Source: JBGPFS01 sp041483455
GTDB taxonomy: Bacteria > Chloroflexota > Limnocylindria > Limnocylindrales > CSP1-4
Assembly (NCBI GenBank): GCA_041483455.1
Contig: JBGPFS010000058.1
Coordinates: forward strand, 1-12,141
Direction of reading: 5' to 3'
Length of the DNA: 12,141 nt
This document shows positions 6,888-12,141 of this stretch, one piece after another. The notes beneath the pieces were generated by a model. The model ran no database searches, was not told the origin of the DNA, and saw only the letters and a list, made by a program, of their open reading frames with translations. A program made the translations under genes and the position numbers. Within the stretch, counting starts at the first letter, position 1. Each line of letters opens with the position of its first letter.

Positions 6888-8624
6888 ATGACCGATCGGA
6901 CCCGCTCGAGCTCGAATCGACCCCGCCGCGCCGGTGACGGCGGGGGTCGGCACACCCTGTACGTCAACCTCGCCCTCTTCGGCTCGGTCCTCATCGGCGT
7001 GCTCCTCTTCGTCGGCGCGCTGGCGGCCAACTACTGGAGCGACCACTTCACGGAGATCGCGAAGGTCAACGGGGTCTCGATCAACAAGGACCAGCTGGTC
7101 GCCCGGGCGAAGATCGACGCCTTCCGGATCGACTACCAGGTCCGCCGGATCCGCGACGAGGTGAACGCCGGGCGGCTCGACCAGGCGACCGCGGACCAGG
7201 AGACGTCGGCCCTCCAGCAGTCCCGCCAGTCGGTCTCCACGAACGCGCCGGAACGACTCATCGACGCCGAGCTCCAGGCGCAGCTCGCGAAGCAGCAGGG
7301 GGTCGACGTCACCGAGGCCCAGATCGACCAGCGGCTGATCGACGAGGCGACGACCACCGAGCAGCGGCACGTCTTCGAGATCACGATCCAGCCCGAGCTC
7401 TCCAGCGGGGCGACAACGCCCACGCCGGCCCAGGACGCGGCGGCGAAGGCGAAGGCCGACCAGGCGCTCGCCGACCTCAAGGGCGGCAAGGCCTTCGCCG
7501 ACGTCGCAAAGGCCGCCTCGAAGGACGCCTACGCCGCGGCCGGCGGCGACACCGGCTGGGTGCGGTCCGACGGCGGCGGACTGGACACCGACCTCCTGGC
7601 GGCCGTCTTCAAGCTCGGGGCGAACAGCCTCACCGACGTCCTCAAGGGGACCGACGGGAGCTATCGGATCGGCAAGGTGACCGAGATCGCCCCGCCGTCG
7701 GTCGACGCTTCGTTCAAGCAGGAGATCTCCGACGCGGGCATCTCGAGCGACGCGTATCGCGCGGCGGTCCGGGCGGACCTGGTGCGGAAGGCGCTCGGCG
7801 ACAAGATCGTGGCCGGCATCACCGACCAGCCGACCGACCAGCGCCGGGTCGCCGAGATCTTCCTCTCGACCTCGAGCTACCAGGGGCCGGGCGACCAGGT
7901 CAAGGTCCGCCACATCCTCTACACGCCGGGCGACAAGGACCCGAGCGCGATCGCCGCGCTGCCCTCGAACGACCCGGGCTGGGATACCGCCAAGGCGAAG
8001 GCCCAGGCCACCTATGACGCGCTCAAGGGCCTGACCGGGGACGCCCTGTCGACCAAGTTCGCCGAGGTCGCCAAGACCGACAGCAAGGACACGAGCTCGG
8101 GCGCCGACGGCGGCAACCTGCCCTACTTCACCCAGGGCCAGGTCGACCCGACCTTCGGTGCGGCGATCTTCCAGCCCGGCCTCAAGCAGAACCAGCTGCT
8201 CCCGCCCGTGAAGAGCCAGTACGGCTGGCACGTGATCCTGTACCTGGAGCGCCGTCCGGCGCCCGAGGCCCGGATGAACGCGCTCACGGTGAGGCTGGCC
8301 GCCGGCGCCGACTTCGCGACGGTGGCCCGGGCGGAGTCGGAGGCTTCGGACGCGAGCAAGGGCGGCGAGATGGGCTGGATCGCTCCGTACCAGATCGACG
8401 CCGCCAAGGAGAAGGCGATCTTCGCGGCCCCGGTCGGCAAGATCGGCGACGTCTACACGGCGTCGGACGGGCTCTACCTGTTCAAGGTGGAGGAGACGGC
8501 CAACCGCAAACCGGACGGCGACCAGCTCACGACCCTCAAGAGCTCGGCGTTCCAGAACTGGTACGCGGCCCAGAAGCTGCAGGCCGACATCAAGCGCGAC
8601 CTGACGACGGCCCCCGCGAGCTGA
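6888..8624 (+). CDS. Membrane-anchored SurA/PrsA-like peptidyl-prolyl isomerase with repeated parvulin-type domains
   Basis: The 578-residue protein has a basic N-terminus, one membrane segment at about 25-47 (NLALFGSVLIGVLLFVGALA), then a long soluble part expected outside the membrane. Residues about 50-155 resemble the SurA N-terminal chaperone domain: EIAKVNGVSINKDQLVARAK, then helices and QQGVDVTEAQIDQRL. Three PpiC/rotamase-like blocks follow: about 160-268 (GGKAFADVAKAASKD, GGDTGWV), 337-456 (VKVRHILYTPGDK, KFAEVAKTDSKD, GADGGNLPYF, QYGWHVILYLERR) and a short one at about 463-537 (ADFATVARAESEASDASKGG, GEMGWI). Only the middle one has the canonical HIL motif. It probably folds exported proteins by cis-trans isomerisation of prolyl bonds. 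There is no lipobox cysteine, so the anchor is the membrane helix. It is the first gene of a five-gene operon, 12 bp before mazG. Confidence 0.88.
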   Translation: MTDRTRSSSNRPRRAGDGGGRHTLYVNLALFGSVLIGVLLFVGALAANYWSDHFTEIAKVNGVSINKDQLVARAKIDAFRIDYQVRRIRDEVNAGRLDQATADQETSALQQSRQSVSTNAPERLIDAELQAQLAKQQGVDVTEAQIDQRLIDEATTTEQRHVFEITIQPELSSGATTPTPAQDAAAKAKADQALADLKGGKAFADVAKAASKDAYAAAGGDTGWVRSDGGGLDTDLLAAVFKLGANSLTDVLKGTDGSYRIGKVTEIAPPSVDASFKQEISDAGISSDAYRAAVRADLVRKALGDKIVAGITDQPTDQRRVAEIFLSTSSYQGPGDQVKVRHILYTPGDKDPSAIAALPSNDPGWDTAKAKAQATYDALKGLTGDALSTKFAEVAKTDSKDTSSGADGGNLPYFTQGQVDPTFGAAIFQPGLKQNQLLPPVKSQYGWHVILYLERRPAPEARMNALTVRLAAGADFATVARAESEASDASKGGEMGWIAPYQIDAAKEKAIFAAPVGKIGDVYTASDGLYLFKVEETANRKPDGDQLTTLKSSAFQNWYAAQKLQADIKRDLTTAPAS

Positions 8625-8636
8625 CGGCGACGGCCG

Positions 8637-9833
8637 ATGCTCGACGCGCTGCTCGCCGAGGCCCGCCTTCGCTGGGGCCTCGATCCCGCGGCCGGGATCC
8701 AGGTGGCTGCCGCCGAGCGTCTGGTCGGGCTGCCGATCGAGGCGAGCCGCCCGCTCATCGTGGTGCCGGTCGCGCTGCTCGCGGCCGGCGGGGCCGGCGG
8801 GACGACGGGTCCGGCCGTCGATAGCCAGCCCACGGCGCCACTCGCGGGCCGGGCCGGGCCCGCCGGCCGCGATCCCGTCGGTCTGCTCGCCCGACTCTAT
8901 CCGGCCGACCACCCGGTGGGCCGGTTCGGGGCCCCGCTCGGGACCACCATCGGGGCGCTGTCCACGGCGGACCTCGCCAGCCCGCTGTACGTCGGGCCGA
9001 TCGCCCCCGAGCTCGCGGTCGCGGGCCCCTGGGCCATGCCCTGGATCAGCGAGCGGCTGCGCCGCCCGGACGGCTGTCCGTGGGACCGGGAGCAGACCCA
9101 CGCCTCGCTGCGCAAGCACCTGCTCGAGGAGGCGTACGAGGTCTACGACGCGCTCGGTGAGCCGCCCTCGCCGGCGCTCGCTGAGGAGCTCGGCGACCTC
9201 CTCCTCCAGGTCGTCATCCACGCCCAGCTCGCCGCCGAGGCCGGCATCTTCGACCTGGCGGATGTCCAGGCCGCGATCGCCACGAAGATCGTCCGGCGCC
9301 ACCCCCACGTGTTCGGCGAGGCCGAGGCCCGGACCGCGGCCGACGTGATCCGCCAGTGGGAGCGGATCAAGGCCGAGGAACGCGCGGACGCGGAGGCCGA
9401 CGCCAGCGACACCGACGCAGCTCGCCCGACCGGGGCGCCGAAGGGCGCCCTCGGCGGGATCAGCCGGGCGATGCCGGCCCTTGCCGCCAGCCAGGAGATG
9501 CAGGAGCGGGCCGCCGCGGTAGGCTACGACTGGCCCACGGTCGAGGGGATCGTCGAGAAGGTCCACGAGGAGCTCGCCGAGCTGCTCGAGGCCGAGACGG
9601 ACGAAGGCCGGGCCGAGGAGATCGGCGACCTCCTGATGGTCGTCGTCAACCTCGCCCGCCGGTACGGCACGGAGGCCGAGGCGGCCCTCCGTGCCGGCAA
9701 CGACAAGTTCCGCCGCCGGTTCGGCAGCGTCGAGCGCCAGGCGGCCGAGCGCGGGGTCGCCCTGCGCGACCTGGACTTCGACCAGCTTGACGCGCTGTGG
9801 AACCGGGCCAAGCTCGAGGAGGCTCAGCGATGA
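8637..9833 (+). CDS. mazG: MazG, nucleoside triphosphate pyrophosphohydrolase, with a remnant tetrapyrrole-methylase segment
   Basis: The 398-residue protein hydrolyses (d)NTPs to NMP and pyrophosphate, clearing non-standard nucleotides. Two MazG domains are visible. The first (about 133-248) contains LRRPDGCPWDREQTHASLRK, then HLLEEAYEVYDAL (161-173) and LAEELGDLLLQVVIHAQL, the EExxE and ExxD metal-binding motifs. The second (about 273-370) has IVEKVHEELAELLEAE (305-320) and AEEIGDLLMVVVNLARRYG (326-344), again with Glu/Asp helices. The first 125 residues (GLDPAAGIQV, LLARLYPADHPV, SPLYVGPI) resemble only the C-terminal half of the tetrapyrrole methylase domain found in YabN-type fusions; the SAM-binding half is absent. 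An in-frame stop (that of the PPIase gene) lies 15 nt before the ATG, so the protein cannot extend further upstream. There is no clear Shine-Dalgarno site. The stop overlaps the rph start. Confidence 0.93.
   Translation: MLDALLAEARLRWGLDPAAGIQVAAAERLVGLPIEASRPLIVVPVALLAAGGAGGTTGPAVDSQPTAPLAGRAGPAGRDPVGLLARLYPADHPVGRFGAPLGTTIGALSTADLASPLYVGPIAPELAVAGPWAMPWISERLRRPDGCPWDREQTHASLRKHLLEEAYEVYDALGEPPSPALAEELGDLLLQVVIHAQLAAEAGIFDLADVQAAIATKIVRRHPHVFGEAEARTAADVIRQWERIKAEERADAEADASDTDAARPTGAPKGALGGISRAMPALAASQEMQERAAAVGYDWPTVEGIVEKVHEELAELLEAETDEGRAEEIGDLLMVVVNLARRYGTEAEAALRAGNDKFRRRFGSVERQAAERGVALRDLDFDQLDALWNRAKLEEAQR
9816..9822 (+). promoter_or_regulatory. Ribosome binding site (GAGGAGG) of rph, inside the end of mazG
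   Basis: GAGGAGG ends 7 nt before the ATG at 9830, ideal spacing, and fixes that ATG as the start rather than the in-frame ATG at 9797. It is the strongest Shine-Dalgarno match in the window. Confidence 0.7.
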
Positions 9834-10567
9834 CGATCGGCAATCGGCCGCCCACGGTCCGCGCGGACGGTCGCGGACCGCTCGATCTCCGCCAGGTCAC
9901 CCTCACCCTCGGCGTCCAGAAGTGGGCCGAGGGATCGTGCCGGATCCGGGTGGGCGACACGGAGGTCCTGTGCGCCGCCTCGATCGAGGACCGGGTCCCG
10001 CCCCACCTCCGGGGCAAGGGGCTCGGCTGGGTCACCGCCGAGTACTCGATGCTGCCGCGGGCCACCGCCGAGCGTTCCCAGCGCGAGAGCACGAAGGGCC
10101 GGATCGGCGGCCGCACCCACGAGATCCAGCGGCTCGTGGGGCGTTCGCTCCGGGGCGTCGTCGACCTGGCCAAGCTCGGCGAACGGACCGTCACGGTCGA
10201 CTGCGACGTCCTCCAGGCGGACGGTGGCACGCGGACCGCCTCGATCACCGGAGGCTACGTCGCCCTCGCGGTGGCGCTCATCACCTATGGGTTGGAGCGG
10301 ACGCTGATCGGCAAGATCGCCGCCGTGAGCGTGGGGATCGTCGACTCGGTCGCGCTCCTCGACCTCGACTACTCGGAGGACTCGCGGGCGGAGGTCGACT
10401 TCAACGTCGTCGGGACCGATGCGGGCACCTACGTCGAGCTCCAGGGCACGGCCGAGGGCAAGCCGTTCGACCGGGCCGGCGTCGACCGGTTGCTCGACCT
10501 GGCCCACCTCGGGCTCGAGCGACTGTTCACCGCCCAGGGCGAGGCCCTCGCCACCGTCAAGCGGTGA
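9830..10567 (+). CDS. rph: Ribonuclease PH
   Basis: The 245-residue protein is full length for RNase PH, a phosphorolytic 3'-to-5' exoribonuclease that trims tRNA 3' ends using phosphate and releases nucleoside diphosphates. Conserved blocks are RADGRGPLDLRQVTLTLGVQ (11-30), GRIGGRTHEIQRLVGRSLR (90-108) and DCDVLQADGGTRTASITGG (124-142), which include the phosphate-binding and RNA-binding Arg residues and the RTHEIQRLIGRSLR-type signature. Its ATG overlaps the mazG stop (ATGA) and has a strong GAGGAGG site. Its stop overlaps the rdgB GTG (GTGA). The order mazG-rph-rdgB is a common bacterial arrangement, as RNase PH and RdgB genes are very often neighbours. This tRNA-processing gene also lies near a tRNA gene that already encodes CCA. 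Confidence 0.97.
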   Translation: MTIGNRPPTVRADGRGPLDLRQVTLTLGVQKWAEGSCRIRVGDTEVLCAASIEDRVPPHLRGKGLGWVTAEYSMLPRATAERSQRESTKGRIGGRTHEIQRLVGRSLRGVVDLAKLGERTVTVDCDVLQADGGTRTASITGGYVALAVALITYGLERTLIGKIAAVSVGIVDSVALLDLDYSEDSRAEVDFNVVGTDAGTYVELQGTAEGKPFDRAGVDRLLDLAHLGLERLFTAQGEALATVKR

Positions 10568-11328
10568 CCTCGTCCGGGGCGGCGGAAGTCGCCCGCCCCA
10601 CCGGGTCCGCGGCCTCGTCCGGGACGACCCGACCGCGCTTGCGGATCGTCGTCGCGACGCGCTCGACCCACAAGCTCCGCGAGCTCCGCGAGCTGTTCGG
10701 ACCCGCGGCCGTCGAGCTCGTCTCGCTCGACGACGTCGGCGTCCCCCCGACCGACGAGCCCGTCGAGGACGGCGCCACCTTCGCGGCGAACGCCCGGCTC
10801 AAGGCGCGCTGGTACGCCCGCCGGACGGGCCTGCCCACCCTGGCCGACGACTCCGGGCTCGAGGTCGATGCGCTCGGCGGTGGGCCCGGCATCCGGACCC
10901 GCCGCTACGCCGGCGAGGACGCGACCGACGAGGACAACAACCGCAAGCTCCTGGCGGCGCTGGCCGGCCTGCGCCCGGAACGCCGCGCCGGGCGCTACGT
11001 CTGCGTCCTGGCGCTTGTCCTGCCCGGATCGGCCGGGCCGCGCGGTGGCCTGCCGATCGTAGCGGAGACGCGCGGGACCTGCCGCGGTCGGATCGCCGAC
11101 GGGCCCCGCGGCGCGGGCGGATTCGGCTACGACCCGATCTTCGAGCCGCTCGGCGAGCCGCCCGGCGGTCGGACGCTGGGCCTCTACTCCGCGGCCGAGA
11201 AGCACGCGATCAGCCACCGGTCGAGGGCGGCGCGCCGGATGGCCGCCCACCTTGGGGCGCTGGCGGACCCCGGGAGCGCCACCCGCCCCAGGCACGGCGA
11301 GGCGGTGGGCCCGGAGCGCGGCCGATGA
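10564..11328 (+). CDS. rdgB: XTP/dITP diphosphatase (RdgB/HAM1 family)
   Basis: The 254-residue protein hydrolyses XTP, dITP and related deaminated purine nucleotides to monophosphates, keeping them out of nucleic acids. The core starts at LRIVVATRSTHKLRELRELF (26-45), followed by ATFAANARLKA (71-81), LADDSGLEVDALGGGPGIRT (93-112), GRIADGPRGAGGFGYDPIF (175-193) and KHAISHRSRAARRM (213-226), the signatures of the family (DDSGLEVDAL, GFGYDPIF, SHR). The N-terminal T-x-N-x-x-K motif reads TRSTHK, with Ser for Asn. The GTG at 10564 overlaps the rph stop and is preferred; the next candidate, a TTG at 10639, would remove a 25-residue Ser/Ala/Pro-rich head that the family lacks. The C-terminal 25 residues are also an extra tail. 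The stop overlaps the next start (ATGA). Confidence 0.94.
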   Translation: MTSSGAAEVARPTGSAASSGTTRPRLRIVVATRSTHKLRELRELFGPAAVELVSLDDVGVPPTDEPVEDGATFAANARLKARWYARRTGLPTLADDSGLEVDALGGGPGIRTRRYAGEDATDEDNNRKLLAALAGLRPERRAGRYVCVLALVLPGSAGPRGGLPIVAETRGTCRGRIADGPRGAGGFGYDPIFEPLGEPPGGRTLGLYSAAEKHAISHRSRAARRMAAHLGALADPGSATRPRHGEAVGPERGR

Positions 11329-11879
11329 TCCGCCGGATCTGCGTCTTCTGCGGCGCGTCCACGGGGACGGACCCGATCCACGTCCGGGCCGCGCGCGACC
11401 TCGGCCGGCTCCTCGCCGAGCGTGGGATCGGGCTCGTCTACGGCGGTGGCAAGGTCGGGCTGATGGGAGCGGTCGCGGACGCGGCCCTCGAGGCGGGCGG
11501 CGAGGTGATCGGAGTGATCCCGCGCCGGCTCGTCGAGGCCGAGCTGGCCCATCCGGACGCGACCGAGATGCGGATCACCGAGACCCTCCACGAGCGCAAG
11601 GCCCAGATGGCCGCCCTCGCGGACGCATTCATCGCCCTTCCGGGCGGCCTCGGCACCCTCGAGGAGCTGAGCGAGGTCGCGAGCCAGGCGCAGCTCCACC
11701 TCCACCGCAAGCCGATCGGGATCCTCGACGTCTCGGGCTACTACGAGGGCCTGCTCGCTCATCTCGACGGGGCGGTCGCGGCCGGCTTCCTGGCGCCGGC
11801 CCACCCGGCGATCCTGCTCGTGGAGACGACCGCCGAGGCGCTCCTCGACCGCCTCGTGGCCCACGGGCCGCCACGTTAG
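11325..11879 (+). CDS. LOG family protein (cytokinin riboside 5'-monophosphate phosphoribohydrolase-like)
   Basis: The 184-residue protein has the Rossmann LOG fold of family TIGR00730: RRICVFCGASTGTDP (3-17), LVYGGGKVGLMGAVADAALE (37-56), GGEVIGVIPRRL (58-69), ERKAQMAALADAFIALPGGLG (90-110) and the catalytic PGGxGTxxE (PGGLGTLEE, 106-114). Plant and bacterial LOG enzymes cleave N6-modified AMP to the free base and ribose 5-phosphate; many bacterial members act more broadly on nucleoside monophosphates. In this operon it fits nucleotide or tRNA-derived base salvage beside MazG, RNase PH and RdgB, an inference from context. It is the last gene of the operon, with GGAG about 8 nt before the ATG, which overlaps the rdgB stop. 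The length matches short bacterial LOG proteins. Confidence 0.93.
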   Translation: MIRRICVFCGASTGTDPIHVRAARDLGRLLAERGIGLVYGGGKVGLMGAVADAALEAGGEVIGVIPRRLVEAELAHPDATEMRITETLHERKAQMAALADAFIALPGGLGTLEELSEVASQAQLHLHRKPIGILDVSGYYEGLLAHLDGAVAAGFLAPAHPAILLVETTAEALLDRLVAHGPPR

Positions 11880-11897
11880 CGCCCCTTCCGGGCACGC

Positions 11898-11903
11898 TAG
11901 GCT
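11898..11903 (+). promoter_or_regulatory. Putative -10 element (TAGGCT), leaderless, before a small ORF
   Basis: TAGGCT ends 6 nt before the ATG at 11910. It is the same hexamer found before the export permease start on the other strand. No Shine-Dalgarno site is present. It suggests that transcription begins here, after the LOG gene. Confidence 0.4.
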
Positions 11904-11909
11904 TGTCTC

Positions 11910-12086
11910 ATGACCGCACCGACCCACGCGACCGACCGCCGCACCCTCTACCCCGCGCTCGCGGAGTTCCTGGGGCCTCGACCGGTCGCGATCTCGCCGG
12001 ACAACGCCCGATCCGGTGCTCGACGCGATGCCCCGACGTTCGCGCGCTACGATGGCGTGCACGGGGCGTGGCGTAGTCTGGCTTAA
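11910..12086 (+). CDS. Small hypothetical ORF or truncated gene start running into tRNA-Pro
   Basis: The ORF has 58 codons (starts MTAPTHATDRRTLYPALAEF) and I do not recognise it. The first 20 or so sense codons are almost all G/C-ending, as in the real genes here. From about codon 34 this preference falls, with CGA, GGT, GCT, CGA and GAT clustered. The stop lies inside the tRNA-Pro gene. This looks like the true start of a gene whose later part was lost, rather than an intact small protein, although a genuine small protein or a leader peptide is possible. A TAGGCT -10-like element 6 nt upstream supports the start. There is no membrane segment or known motif. Confidence 0.35.
   Translation: MTAPTHATDRRTLYPALAEFLGPRPVAISPDNARSGARRDAPTFARYDGVHGAWRSLA
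12048..12053 (+). promoter_or_regulatory. Putative -10 element (TACGAT) of tRNA-Pro
   Basis: TACGAT ends 8 nt before the tRNA 5' end at 12062, so the primary transcript would have almost no 5' extension. The surrounding 14 bases (12044-12057) are identical to the promoter block at 6791-6804. It lies inside the small ORF, which argues against that ORF being important. Confidence 0.5.
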
Positions 12087-12140
12087 CGCACGGGCTTTGG
12101 GAGCCCGAGATCGTGGGTTCGAATCCCACCGCCCCGACCA
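12062..12140 (+). tRNA. tRNA-Pro (anticodon TGG), CCA encoded
   Basis: The acceptor stem CGGGGCG (12062-12068) pairs fully with CGCCCCG (12130-12136). The D arm pairs GCGT with ACGC around an 11-base loop containing GG. The anticodon stem CGGGC/GCCCG holds loop TTTGGGA, with anticodon TGG, which reads proline CCA and probably other CCN codons by wobble. The T arm is GTGGG-TTCGAAT-CCCAC. The discriminator is A at 12137, followed by a genomic CCA at 12138-12140. The window ends one base later. Confidence 0.96.
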
Positions 12141-12141
12141 G

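Noticed and set aside
6810..9566. Very long open frame (918 codons) on the minus strand opposite the PPIase and mazG genes
   Set aside because: It is antisense to two clear genes with recognisable domains. Its translation is an Arg/Asp/Gly/Leu-rich composition typical of the mirror of GC-rich coding sequence, with no domain.
11881..11894. Possible short hairpin after the LOG gene (GCCC and GGGC around CTTCC)
   Set aside because: It has only a 4-bp stem, no T-run follows, and it abuts a -10 element, so it is too weak to call a terminator.
1..12141. CRISPR array, insertion sequence, phage or toxin-antitoxin genes
   Set aside because: No regularly spaced repeats, transposase or integrase motifs, or toxin-antitoxin pairs were seen on either strand.

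Overview
This is a very GC-rich, gene-dense bacterial window in which almost all third codon positions are G or C. It has one protein gene cut by the left edge, nine further complete or near-certain protein genes, one doubtful small ORF and one tRNA gene at the right edge. I see no insertion sequence, phage gene, CRISPR array or integrase. The gene set and style suggest a Chloroflexota-type bacterium, perhaps Limnocylindria/Ellin6529-like: MazG carrying a leftover tetrapyrrole-methylase segment, a membrane-anchored protein with several parvulin-like domains, and -10 elements placed almost directly on start codons. This placement is an inference from gene content only.

Left part (1 to about 6790) is a surface-glycan region. 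On the minus strand are the first 55 codons of an ABC-2 type polysaccharide-export permease (Wzm/TagG-like) and a class I SAM-dependent methyltransferase. Diverging from the methyltransferase is a plus-strand run of four GT-B type glycosyltransferases. The first three are translationally coupled by GTGA and ATGA overlaps. The fourth follows a 71-bp gap that holds a 27-bp imperfect tandem repeat and what looks like its own leaderless promoter. Together they probably build, methylate and export a cell-surface polysaccharide whose cluster continues to the left of the window. The sugars and linkages cannot be read from the sequence.

Right part (about 6790 to 11880) is a housekeeping operon on the plus strand: a membrane-anchored SurA/PrsA-like peptidyl-prolyl isomerase, MazG (NTP pyrophosphohydrolase), RNase PH, RdgB (XTP/dITP diphosphatase) and a LOG-family nucleotide phosphoribohydrolase. 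The spacing is 12 bp and then three 4-bp stop/start overlaps, so the five are probably one transcript from a TACGAT -10 element at 6795. Functionally it joins protein folding outside the membrane with nucleotide-pool cleaning (MazG, RdgB) and RNA 3'-end trimming (RNase PH).

Right edge (11880 to 12141): a small ORF of 58 codons with a leaderless-style promoter runs into a tRNA-Pro(UGG) gene that encodes its own CCA end and has its own -10 element.

The window is mostly ordinary chromosome. The points most worth a second look are the repeated leaderless promoter arrangement, the MazG protein with a half-lost methylase domain, the degenerate repeated PPIase domains, and an unexplained 100-residue extension on one glycosyltransferase. 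I do not see convincing evidence of a wholly new system.
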